A stretch of 12,126 nt of DNA from JAHEJV01 sp964653555. GTDB taxonomy: Bacteria; Myxococcota_A; UBA9160; SMWR01. Position numbers and translations under genes: made by a program. The stretch covers positions 1-12,126 of the forward strand of contig CAZZFT010000154.1 of NCBI GenBank assembly GCA_964653555.1, given 5' to 3'. The notes under the pieces were generated by a model, which did not search any database, was not told where the DNA came from, and was given only the letters and a program-made list of their open reading frames with translations. How positions within the stretch are numbered: position 1 is the stretch's first letter; every line of letters starts with the position of its first letter. Shown here in pieces: positions 5,373-12,126 of the stretch.

Positions 5373-7600
5373 TACCGCGCGTAGTCCACGAAGATCGGCG
5401 ACGACCACGCGCGCGGCTCGTAGGGAGCGAGGCAGTCGTCGGCGTCGCCTTCCGGGCCGGGGCAGGGATGGATCTTCGTGCAGTTGTCCTCGGCGTCGCG
5501 TTCGCAGCGCAGATTGCCGGCGTTGATGGCGGGCGTCGGAGCCTCGAAGGCGCGCGCGTAGTAGACGACGTCGCGCTCGAGCTCCGCGAACTCCGGGTCG
5601 ATGAAGGTCATCGCGCAGCCGACCGGGTCCGGATCGCACTCGATCACGCGCCAGGGGTCGTCGATCAGGTCCCCGACGTCCTCGCTGGGCGCCGCCTGGG
5701 GGACGATGCGCACGATCTCGATCCGGGTGATCGGGCGCCGCGTGTCGTCCGGGTTGTAGCACTCGCCCTTGCACAGGGACTCCAGGCGTTCGGGACCCAG
5801 GGCGGCCCCGGCGTCCTCGGGACAGCCCGGCTTCTGCTCGAAGGACCCGACGGCGCGCACGGCGAAGATCGGCGGGGCGTCCATCGCCACCTCGCTGCCC
5901 ATCGGCAGCGTCGCGCCCCGGGAGCCGGGCGGGTTGACCAGGTCGAACCACAGCAGGATGCGCGGCCCGGTGGTGCCGTAGACCTCGCGCCGCTCGAGCG
6001 CCGCCCAGATCGACTCGCGGTCGCGGCCCGTGGCGTGCACGCCGACCAGGCCGCCGGTGAGCAGGAACGACGCCTGGCGCTCGACCTCGAAGGCGTCGAA
6101 GCCCGGCCGATCCATCGCGATGGGGCGCGACACCGACTCGGGCTCCTCGCTCCGGTCCAGGCCGAAGAGCGCGGCGCCCAGACCGGTCGCTCCGGCGCCG
6201 CCCTGGGACTCGGTCATGCCGCGCCGGTGCACCTCCTTGTAGCCGGTGCCGGGGCGCGCGAAGTGGTTGTCGCTCGAGGCGATGAAGCCGAAGCGGAAGC
6301 GCCGCGGTCCCTCCCCCTCTTCGTCGAAGTTGCCGAGCGCGGTGATGTACTGCGCCGAGGAGGCGGGGCGGTAGTTGAAGGAGGGCTCTCGGCAGTCGCG
6401 ACACTGTCCGGCGTCGAGCCAGTCGGCGGGCTGCGTGCCCGGCACGGTCTTGAAGGCCGACACTCCGGCCGCGGCCGCGTTGGCGCGCGCGGTCGCGGCG
6501 CGCTGCTCGCACTCGGCCTCGCTCTCGCCGTCGGCGGTGCAGCGCTCGCGGATGATCTCGCCGGCGCGCCAGCAGGTGGGCAGGTAGTCGGCCGTGGGCT
6601 CGGGGCAGACGGCCGTGCCGTCCTCGTCGAAGGTCACCGCCCGCCACCGGCGATAGACCTCCGAGTCGCCGTGACCCGAGTACACCTCGATCAGGCGCTG
6701 TCGCTCCGGGTCGTGCATCGCGCCGACGAGCTGCTTGTCCCAAGAGGAGCCCGGCGGCGTGTAGAAGCCCCAGGTGGTGCCGTGGGGGATCACGATCGCG
6801 TCGTGGCCCCACTCGTCGAGCTTGCGGAACAGGTCGGCGGGGGTGGCCGCCTGCTCGAGGCAATCGGGCGGCAGGTCGTGGACGTCCGCGTCCGGGTCGC
6901 AGGCCACCATCGCCCGCTGCTCGGCGAAGTAGCGCGCCAGATCCTGCACGCGACCTCCGTTGCGCAGCGCCGCGATCCCCATCAAGAGCGTCGGCGGTCC
7001 GCCGGCCTGCACGCCGCTCAGCGCGGCGATCGGCCGCGCCGGGATGCGGTCGTCCTCGGTGTCCTCGAGCACGACGTTCTTGTGCCCGTAGTGGTTCTCG
7101 GGGCTCGTCCCCACCTGCGTCCACTCCCAGCCGAGGTAGGAGACCATGTCGGGGTTGGCCGGGTCACCGGCCACGTCGTTGCACTGGCGCACCGAGTCGA
7201 TCGTCTCGCGCCAGTGCTCGGGCGTGATCGAGAAGGCGTGGTCGTTGATCGACCAGAAGTCGAGGGACGAGCAGTAGCGCGCGAAGTCGCAGGCGTCGGC
7301 CGGCGGGTGCACGCCCTCGCCGCCCCACACCGGCCCGCGGAACAATAAGGCGTAGAAGGAGGAGGTGGTGTGGACCTGCAGGGCGCCGCAGAGCACCTGC
7401 TTCGGCCGCGGGACGCCAATCGTGCTGGCGGCTGCGCGCACGGCGCGCTCGCCCGCGACGACTTGCTCGGACGCGCGCGCCGGCCCCGCGATCTGCCCCG
7501 GGCCCTCGTGCGAGCCGAAGCTGCCGCGGCCGGCGGCCCAGACTACGGCCAAGGCGAGCGCGGCGAGTGCGACGACGCTCCAGACGATCCTCTTCGTCAC
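5372..7600 (-). CDS. Exported DUF3604 family protein (PHP-like metal-dependent hydrolase fold), function unknown
   Basis: A 742-residue protein starting at GTG 7600, chosen because GGAAGGGGA precedes it with a 5-base spacer and a signal/anchor segment follows at once (TKR, then hydrophobic residues 5-22). A longer frame exists upstream but has no domain content. DUF3604 landmarks in order: CGALQVHTTSS (71-81), LDFWSINDHAF (113-123), VSYLGWEWTQ (153-162), HYGHKNVV (170-177), IPHGTTWGF (271-279), VYSGHGDSE (306-314), GFIASSDNHF (438-447), then REVYGTTGPRI and, at the end, RAWSSPIF. The family resembles PHP phosphoesterases, which bind metals through His, Asp and Glu. Here the usual first His of the HxH motif is Gln75 (QVH). 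There are 21 cysteines, fitting an oxidising periplasmic location. Substrate unknown. It is divergent from the P-loop/HTH gene. Confidence 0.85.
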   Translation of the reverse strand: MTKRIVWSVVALAALALAVVWAAGRGSFGSHEGPGQIAGPARASEQVVAGERAVRAAASTIGVPRPKQVLCGALQVHTTSSFYALLFRGPVWGGEGVHPPADACDFARYCSSLDFWSINDHAFSITPEHWRETIDSVRQCNDVAGDPANPDMVSYLGWEWTQVGTSPENHYGHKNVVLEDTEDDRIPARPIAALSGVQAGGPPTLLMGIAALRNGGRVQDLARYFAEQRAMVACDPDADVHDLPPDCLEQAATPADLFRKLDEWGHDAIVIPHGTTWGFYTPPGSSWDKQLVGAMHDPERQRLIEVYSGHGDSEVYRRWRAVTFDEDGTAVCPEPTADYLPTCWRAGEIIRERCTADGESEAECEQRAATARANAAAAGVSAFKTVPGTQPADWLDAGQCRDCREPSFNYRPASSAQYITALGNFDEEGEGPRRFRFGFIASSDNHFARPGTGYKEVHRRGMTESQGGAGATGLGAALFGLDRSEEPESVSRPIAMDRPGFDAFEVERQASFLLTGGLVGVHATGRDRESIWAALERREVYGTTGPRILLWFDLVNPPGSRGATLPMGSEVAMDAPPIFAVRAVGSFEQKPGCPEDAGAALGPERLESLCKGECYNPDDTRRPITRIEIVRIVPQAAPSEDVGDLIDDPWRVIECDPDPVGCAMTFIDPEFAELERDVVYYARAFEAPTPAINAGNLRCERDAEDNCTKIHPCPGPEGDADDCLAPYEPRAWSSPIFVDYAR

Positions 7601-7601
7601 G

Positions 7602-7655
7602 GGTTCCCCTTCCGGCCCGGGGCGCGTGCGAGGCGCTGCCCGGACGTGGGGAACC
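7602..7655 (-). promoter_or_regulatory. Predicted leader hairpin masking the DUF3604 ribosome binding site
   Basis: In the minus-strand transcript GGTTCCCC (7655-7648) is an exact complement of GGGGAACC (7609-7602), which contains the Shine-Dalgarno core and ends one base before the GTG start. Inside this 8-bp stem, CCGGG (7643-7639) pairs with CCCGG (7621-7617) and GCGC (7636-7633) with GCGC (7625-7622), leaving a 7-base loop. The nested stem makes chance less likely. It would work only if the transcript begins upstream of 7655. The trigger, if any, is unknown. Confidence 0.42.
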
Positions 7656-7782
7656 TGCACTCCCGGGGTACTCGGCGTCAATGCCCGAATGCGCCGCGCC
7701 GTCGGGGAGATCGGCCTCGCCCCTGCACCTGCGCGGCGCGTCGGCGCGACACGTGAGCCGGGGACCGGGGCACTCCTACGTC

Positions 7783-9228
7783 ATGGAGACCCCCGTCCCG
7801 ATGCGATCGCCCGATTCCGTGCGCACCCGACCCCGACGTCTGGGAGCGGGCCGTGGAGAGTGCCCGAGCCGGCCCGCGCTGTGGGCGGTGGCCGGCGGCG
7901 GGCGCGGTGTCGGGGTGTCGGTGCTGTGCTCGAGCCTCGCGATCGGACTCGCCCAGACGGGACCGCGCTCGATCGCGGTCGATCTCGATCTCGGCGGTCC
8001 GACGCTCCACGCGCTCTTCGGCTGCCGGCGCGCGCGCCACACCGTGGCGGACGCACTGCGCGGCCGCCTTCCCCACCTGCGCGACGCGCTCCTCGCCACC
8101 AGCGTCCCGGGCGTCCGCCTGCTCGCCGGCGAGCGAGGGGCCCCCGACGCCACGGCGCTGCGCGCCGCCGACCCGCGTCGCATCGCCGCCTTGCGCTCCC
8201 TCGATGCCGGACACGTCGTCGTCGATCTGGGCACGGGCGAAGCGCCCCTCGCCCACGAGGTGTTCGCGGCCGCCGACCGGCGCGTGCTGGTGACCACCGC
8301 CGAGGCGGGAGCGCTCACCGAAGTGCGCGCCTTCGTCGCCGCCGCCTTCCTCGGGTCGCTGTCGGGCAAGGCGCTGGAGCCCGCGGCGCGCGAGGCGCTC
8401 GCTCCGCTCCTCGTGATCGCCGCCGCCGAGGGATGGACGCCGCGCGCCCTCCTGGAGGCAGCCTCGCGCCGCGACGCCGAGGCGGCCTCCTCCCTGCGTC
8501 GGGTCCTCGACGACTTCGCGATCGAGCTGGTGGTGAACCGCGTCGATGCGAGCCGGGATCGCGATGGCGGCAACGCGCTCGCCGAGACCCTCGGCGCCGA
8601 GCTCGGCGTGGAGTTCCGGCTCGCCGCCGCGCTCGGGATCGATTCGTCGGTGCCCGCGGCGGTGACGCGCGGCGTGCCGGTGATGCAGCTCTTCCCCGGC
8701 GGCGCATTCGCGAGCGACGTGCGCGAGCTCGTCGAGCGCTGGAGCGGCTTCGCGGCGTCGCCCGCACCGGCGCCGCGGTGCCTCCCTCGGCTGCGGCGCG
8801 AGCCCGTTCCGGGCGCGTGGGTCCCGCTCTTCGGCGGCGCCGACCCCGGTCGCCATCTCCGCCTGTGTCGCGAGCTGCAGAACCTCACGCTGGCCCAGCT
8901 CCACGAGCGCACCTGCATCCGCTACCGCCATCTCGAGAGCATCGAGGCCGAGCGCTACGAAGCGCTGCCCCCCGACTTCTACCTGCTCGGCTACGTGCGC
9001 CAGATCGCCGAGGCGCTGGGCGCCCCCGACGGCGAGGCGATCGCGCGCGCCTTTCTCGAGCGCGCGCGGAAGACGCGCGCTGCCGGAGCCGCAGCGAGCC
9101 GGCCCGCGACGCCCAGCACCCCGGTCGGTCGCCCCGCCGCGCGCCGCACCGTCGTGCCCCAGGTCGGCGAGCTGATGGCGCTCTGCGACTTCGAGCCCGA
9201 GCTGGACGCGAGCGACTCTTCGGGCTGA
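7783..9228 (+). CDS. MinD/FlhG-like P-loop protein with degenerate Walker A, fused to a RodZ-type HTH
   Basis: A 481-residue protein from ATG 7783; ATG 7801 is an alternative and neither has a strong Shine-Dalgarno. Residues 33-80 follow the MinD/ParA pattern (WAVAGGGRGVGVS, then VDLDLGGPTLHALFG). LDAGHVVVDLGTG (140-152, Asp148) and LVTTAEAGALTEV match the Walker B and following strand, and a later VVNRV and GIDSSVPAAV match the rest of the fold. However, the Walker A should read K-G-G-V-G-K-S and here reads GRGVGVS: both the signature lysine and the P-loop lysine are replaced (Gly40 and Val45). The C-terminal part (about 356-415) is an HTH_25/RodZ-like domain with GRHLRLCRELQNLTL, HLESIEAERYEALPP and a Y-x-x-G-Y-V-R motif. 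A low-complexity Ala/Pro/Thr tail follows. It is probably a cytoplasmic regulator or localisation factor unable to hydrolyse ATP normally. SulP follows 69 bases downstream on the same strand. Confidence 0.82.
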   Translation: METPVPMRSPDSVRTRPRRLGAGRGECPSRPALWAVAGGGRGVGVSVLCSSLAIGLAQTGPRSIAVDLDLGGPTLHALFGCRRARHTVADALRGRLPHLRDALLATSVPGVRLLAGERGAPDATALRAADPRRIAALRSLDAGHVVVDLGTGEAPLAHEVFAAADRRVLVTTAEAGALTEVRAFVAAAFLGSLSGKALEPAAREALAPLLVIAAAEGWTPRALLEAASRRDAEAASSLRRVLDDFAIELVVNRVDASRDRDGGNALAETLGAELGVEFRLAAALGIDSSVPAAVTRGVPVMQLFPGGAFASDVRELVERWSGFAASPAPAPRCLPRLRREPVPGAWVPLFGGADPGRHLRLCRELQNLTLAQLHERTCIRYRHLESIEAERYEALPPDFYLLGYVRQIAEALGAPDGEAIARAFLERARKTRAAGAAASRPATPSTPVGRPAARRTVVPQVGELMALCDFEPELDASDSSG

Positions 9229-9289
9229 GCCCCTGGCGCGCCGGCGCGAGCTGCCGGAGACTCCGCCCGCCGTTTCCCCCCGCGGCCCC

Positions 9290-9293
9290 GAGG
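9290..9293 (+). promoter_or_regulatory. Ribosome binding site of the SulP gene
   Basis: GAGG lies four bases before ATG 9298 and supports that start. The spacing is short but usable. Confidence 0.5.
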
Positions 9294-9297
9294 CGCG

Positions 9298-10956
9298 ATG
9301 CGTCTGCTTCCGGCCGCTCTCGAGCCCAAGATTCTCACGGCGCTACGCGAGGGTTACACCCTGCGCGATCTCCGGCGCGACGCGCTCGCGGGGGTCGTCG
9401 TGGGGATCGTGGCGCTGCCGCTGGCGATCGCGTTCGCGATCGCCTCGGGGGTGCGTCCGGAGCAGGGGCTGTACACGGCGATCGTCGCCGGGTTCCTGAT
9501 CTCCGCCTTCGGCGGCAGCCGAGTGCAGATCGGCGGCCCCACCGGCGCGTTCGTGGTGATCGTGGCCGGAATCGTGGCCGAGCACGGCTACGAAGGGCTG
9601 GCGGTGGCCACGATCCTCGCCGGCGTGTTGCTGGTGGGGATGGCCCTGGCCCGGCTCGGCGACGTGATCCGCTTCATTCCCTATCCGGTCACGGTCGGCT
9701 TCACCTCGGGCATCGCGCTGATCATCGCGCTGGGGCAGGTGCCCGACGCGCTCGGGATCGCCGCCGCGGCGATGCCCGCCGACTTCGGCCACCGGGCCCT
9801 CGCCGCGCTCGGGCGGGCGCCGTCGGCCAGTCCGGTCGCGGTCGCGCTGTGCGTCGCGACGATCGCGATCGTGCAGGGGGGGCCGCGGATCACCCGCTTC
9901 GTGCCCGGACCGCTGCTGGCGCTCCTGGTCACGACGGCGGCGGTCCGGGTGTTCGATCTGCACGTGGAGACGATCGGCAGCCGCTTCGGCGGCGTCCCGA
10001 CGCAGCTCCCCTCCTTCACGATTCCCGCGATCGACTGGCATCTCCTGCCCCAGCTGTTCTCGCCGGCGCTGACGATCGCGCTGCTGGCGGCGATCGAGTC
10101 GCTGCTCAGCGCAGTGGTCGCGGATGGACTGGTCGGGGGGCGCCACCGCTCCAACGCGGAGCTGCTCGGCCAGGGGATCGCCAACATCGCCTCGCCGCTC
10201 TTCGGCGGGATCCCCGCCACCGGCGCGATCGCACGCACGGCCACCAACGTTCGCGCCGGCGGCCGGACCCCGGTGGCGGGCATCGTCCACGCGCTGACCC
10301 TCGCGCTGATCCTCAGCTTCGCGGGCCGCTTCGCGGCGTGGATCCCGATGGCCACCCTGGCGGGGATCCTGCTGGTGGTCGCCTACAACATGAGCGAGTG
10401 GCACGTGTTCGCGCGCCTGCTGCGCGGTCCGCGCAGCGACGCGTTGGTGCTGGTGGCGACCTTCGTGCTGACGGTGGCGGTCGACCTCACCGTGGCGATC
10501 CAGGTCGGAGTGGTGCTGGCCTCGCTGCTGTTCATGCGCCGCATGGCCGAGGTGACGCAGGTGAAGGCGGTGCGCGACGTCGTCGACTACGAGTCGCCGG
10601 ACGCACTCGAGGGCGAGATCGTCGGCGTTCCCGCGGACGTGGAGGTCTTCGAGATCAACGGCTCCTTCTGCTTCGGCGCCGCGCGCAAGTTCACCGAGGC
10701 GCTGCTCGCCAGCCACGTGAGGACGCGGGCGGTGATCCTGCGCATGCGCCACGTGCTGGCAATGGACGCCACCGGACTGCACGCCCTGGAGGACGTCGCG
10801 CAGCGGCTGCGCCGGCGCGGTACGCGCCTGTTGCTCTCGGGCGTGCACGCCCAGCCGCTGATCGCGCTGGAGCGCAGCGGCGCCCTGGAGCGGATCGGCA
10901 CCGAGAACGTCTTCGAGAGCTTCGACGAGGCGCTCGCCGCCGCCCGGAGCGCCTAG
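9298..10956 (+). CDS. SulP/SLC26 family inorganic anion transporter with C-terminal STAS domain
   Basis: A 552-residue inner-membrane protein, typical length for bacterial SulP. Residues about 28-425 are a run of hydrophobic segments with the family signatures: ALPLAIAFAIASGV, GGPTGAFVVIVAG, FIPYPVTVGFTSGIA (about 126-140), the conserved Glu267 in AAIESLLSAVVAD, FGGIPATGAIARTATN, and IPMATLAGILLVVAYNM. Residues about 440-550 form a cytoplasmic STAS domain with VFEINGSFCFGAARKF and MDATGLHAL, where Asp490 and Thr492 occupy the site used for phosphorylation or nucleotide-linked control in anti-sigma-factor antagonists. Known relatives carry sulfate, bicarbonate or C4-dicarboxylates (DauA, BicA); the sequence does not decide which. 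It follows the P-loop/HTH gene by 69 bases and may be co-transcribed. Its stop TAG lies within the CTAG that also ends the opposite gene. Confidence 0.93.
   Translation: MRLLPAALEPKILTALREGYTLRDLRRDALAGVVVGIVALPLAIAFAIASGVRPEQGLYTAIVAGFLISAFGGSRVQIGGPTGAFVVIVAGIVAEHGYEGLAVATILAGVLLVGMALARLGDVIRFIPYPVTVGFTSGIALIIALGQVPDALGIAAAAMPADFGHRALAALGRAPSASPVAVALCVATIAIVQGGPRITRFVPGPLLALLVTTAAVRVFDLHVETIGSRFGGVPTQLPSFTIPAIDWHLLPQLFSPALTIALLAAIESLLSAVVADGLVGGRHRSNAELLGQGIANIASPLFGGIPATGAIARTATNVRAGGRTPVAGIVHALTLALILSFAGRFAAWIPMATLAGILLVVAYNMSEWHVFARLLRGPRSDALVLVATFVLTVAVDLTVAIQVGVVLASLLFMRRMAEVTQVKAVRDVVDYESPDALEGEIVGVPADVEVFEINGSFCFGAARKFTEALLASHVRTRAVILRMRHVLAMDATGLHALEDVAQRLRRRGTRLLLSGVHAQPLIALERSGALERIGTENVFESFDEALAAARSA
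10953..10956. other. Shared palindromic stop codon CTAG of two convergent genes
   Basis: CTAG supplies TAG for SulP on the plus strand (10954-10956) and TAG for the Rv2161c-type gene on the minus strand (10955-10953). The convergent genes therefore overlap by four bases with no room for a terminator between them. Confidence 0.9.
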
Positions 10957-11861
10957 GCCGTCGGGCCCAGCTCCCGGCGGAACGTCTCCAGGGCGGCGAT
11001 GTAGTCGCGTGGGCCGGCGAATCCGACGCGCCGGGCGCCGACGAACTCGGCGGCGGTGTCCATCGCGCGCAGCGAGACGTGACTGCCGCCGCGCTCGTGC
11101 CACAGCGCCAGCTCGCCCGCCCAGCTGTCTCGCGGGGCGGAGAAGTCCACCACCGCCTCGCAGCCGAAGCCGTCCGCGGCGCGGCCCTCGGCCGCCAGCC
11201 GCTGCTGGAGCTGCGCCAGCAGGCGCGTCACGCGCGACGGCGCGCCGCCGAACAGGAAGCCGTCGCCGGCGCGGGCCGCGCGGCGCACCGCCAGGGGGGT
11301 GAAGCCGCCGAACCAGATCGGGATCGGTCGCGCCGGCCGGGGCAGCAGCCCCGCGCGCTCCACGCGGTGGAAGGCGCCGGAGAAGTCCACCACGGGCTCG
11401 CGCCACAGCCGGCGCAGGAGCTCCACCTGCTCGTCGAGGCGCGCGCCGCGCTCCGCGAAGGGTACGCCGAGCGACGAGTACTCGACGTGGTTCCAGCCCG
11501 TGCCCACGCCCAGCCGCAGCCTGCCGCCCGACAGCAGGTCGAGCTCGGCGGCCTGCTTCGCGACCAGCGCCGTCTGGCGCTGGGGCAGGATCAGCACGCC
11601 GGTGGTGAGCTCGATGCGCGTGGTCACGGCGGCGAGATAGGCGAGCAGCACGAACGGCTCGTGGAAGGCGTCGTGCTCGGTGTAGGGGCCGGTCAGCGCG
11701 GGATCGCGGCCCTCGTGCTCGGCGCCCAGCACGTGGTCGTAGATGACCACGTGCGTGTAGCCGAGCCCCTCGGCGGTCTGGGCCCAGTCGCGGATCACCG
11801 CCGGTTCGGTGCCGATCTCGGTCGTCGGGAAGATCGCGCCGATCCGCAGGGGCTCCGTCAT
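10953..11861 (-). CDS. LLM class F420-dependent oxidoreductase, Rv2161c-type
   Basis: A 302-residue luciferase-like TIM-barrel protein. Typical features are YTHVVIYDHVLG (about 35-46), AAVTTRIELTTGVLILPQRQ (77-96), VAKQAAELDLLSGGRLRLGV, GTGWNHVEYSSLGVPFAERG and PIPIWFGGFTPLAVRRAARAGDGF. This is the pattern of the mycobacterial Rv2161c-like group, normally annotated as F420-dependent oxidoreductases of unknown substrate. The residues after the GWN motif and the R-L-D-E helix are all present, so the protein looks intact. ATG 11861 overlaps the stop of the upstream oxidoreductase as ATGA, and no separate Shine-Dalgarno is visible, so translation is probably coupled. It belongs to a different LLM subgroup from the 880-1944 gene. 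The stop shares CTAG with SulP. Confidence 0.9.
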   Translation of the reverse strand: MTEPLRIGAIFPTTEIGTEPAVIRDWAQTAEGLGYTHVVIYDHVLGAEHEGRDPALTGPYTEHDAFHEPFVLLAYLAAVTTRIELTTGVLILPQRQTALVAKQAAELDLLSGGRLRLGVGTGWNHVEYSSLGVPFAERGARLDEQVELLRRLWREPVVDFSGAFHRVERAGLLPRPARPIPIWFGGFTPLAVRRAARAGDGFLFGGAPSRVTRLLAQLQQRLAAEGRAADGFGCEAVVDFSAPRDSWAGELALWHERGGSHVSLRAMDTAAEFVGARRVGFAGPRDYIAALETFRRELGPTA

Positions 11862-12126
11862 CCGAGCACGAGCCCGGCCATCGTGCGCAGCGTTGCGACG
11901 TCGGTGCCGGGAAGCAGCAGCGTCGTCACCGGCGTCTCGCGCCAGGCCGCCAGACGGTCTCGGATGCGCTCGATCGGACCGACCAGGGAGATCTCGTCGC
12001 AGAAGGCGTCGGGTACGGCGGCGATCGCCTCGGCGCGCTTCCCGGCCAGGAACAGCTCCTGGATCTTCTGCGCCTCGGCCTCGTAGCCCATGCGCGCCAT
12101 CAGCTCCTTGTGGAAGTTGCGGTCGC
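11858..12126 (-). CDS. LLM class F420-dependent oxidoreductase, Rv3520c-type (5' part outside the window)
   Basis: The last 89 codons of a gene that enters from beyond the right edge; the frame is open through 12126. The visible tail reads DRNFHKELMARMGYEAEAQ, then QELFLAGKRAEAIAAVPD and VGPIERIRDRLAAW, ending in TTLLLPGTDVATLRTMAGL. It aligns along its length with the C-terminus of the oxidoreductase at 880-1944 (NFHKK, ELFQAGKRAEAIAAVPD, GPVARIRERW), so the two are paralogues of the same subgroup. This part holds no cofactor-binding residues that can be checked. It is followed by the Rv2161c-type gene with a four-base ATGA overlap, forming a pair of different LLM enzymes. A shorter internal ATG (12100) is not the real start. 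Confidence 0.85.
   Translation of the reverse strand, partial: DRNFHKELMARMGYEAEAQKIQELFLAGKRAEAIAAVPDAFCDEISLVGPIERIRDRLAAWRETPVTTLLLPGTDVATLRTMAGLVLG

Noticed and set aside
5468..7348. Long plus-strand frame opposite the DUF3604 gene
   Set aside because: Low-complexity Arg/Val/Ala/Gly/His-rich translation with no motif, fully antisense to a gene with many DUF3604 landmarks.
7601..7782. Divergent promoters between the DUF3604 and P-loop/HTH genes
   Set aside because: Promoters must lie here or close by, but no -35/-10 pair could be chosen with confidence in this GC-rich stretch.
9405..9930. Frequent CGATCG/GCGATCGC sequences, as in HIP1-type repeats
   Set aside because: They fall in coding sequence as Ala-Ile-Ala-type codon runs (GCG ATC GCG) and occur wherever such residues are common, so codon bias explains them.
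7365..12086. A stop-free plus-strand frame of about 1570 codons
   Set aside because: It runs antisense through the DUF3604 start, out of frame through the P-loop/HTH and SulP genes and antisense through an oxidoreductase, all with clear domain motifs. The translation is Arg/Ala/Pro-rich and has no domain. It is a by-product of high GC.

Overview
The window is about 12 kb of very GC-rich bacterial chromosome with dense, tightly packed genes. Third codon positions are almost all G or C, so long stop-free frames occur on every strand and most are not genes. Three F420-type luciferase-like oxidoreductases, a MinD/FlhG-like protein fused to a RodZ-type helix-turn-helix, an exported DUF3604 protein, and crotonase and CoA-transferase genes together suggest an F420-using deltaproteobacterial-grade lineage (Myxococcota, Binatota or a relative). 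This placement is inference from gene content; no rRNA or tRNA gene is present to fix it.

Layout. 1-76 (+) is the end of an acetyl-CoA hydrolase/transferase-type gene, convergent with a minus-strand block that reads from 5070 down to 104. That block runs metX (homoserine O-acyltransferase), asnB (glutamine-hydrolysing asparagine synthetase), an Rv3520c-type F420 oxidoreductase and a divergent crotonase. metX and asnB share one base (stop TAG, start GTG), the gap to the oxidoreductase is 49 bases, and the oxidoreductase and crotonase overlap by four bases (GTGA). 5071-5371 is a gap of about 300 bases holding a hairpin next to metX and a likely frameshifted crotonase remnant. A large minus-strand DUF3604 gene (5372-7600) follows. 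It is divergent from a plus-strand pair made of a degenerate MinD/FlhG-like protein with HTH (7783-9228) and a SulP anion transporter with STAS domain (9298-10956). The right end is a minus-strand pair of F420 oxidoreductases: an Rv3520c-type gene cut by the window edge, then an Rv2161c-type gene, overlapping by ATGA. SulP and the Rv2161c-type gene share a palindromic CTAG as both stop codons.

How the genes may work together. metX and asnB both draw on the aspartate pool (via homoserine, and directly) and look translationally coupled. The oxidoreductase-crotonase pair next to a CoA-transferase gene looks like part of an acyl-CoA catabolic or modification route. The partner of the DUF3604 protein and the role of the P-loop/HTH protein are unknown. 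The least conventional items are the MinD-like protein that has lost both P-loop lysines, a predicted hairpin that would mask the DUF3604 ribosome binding site, a crotonase lacking the second catalytic glutamate, and the crotonase remnant. I found no CRISPR array, insertion sequence, tRNA or rRNA.
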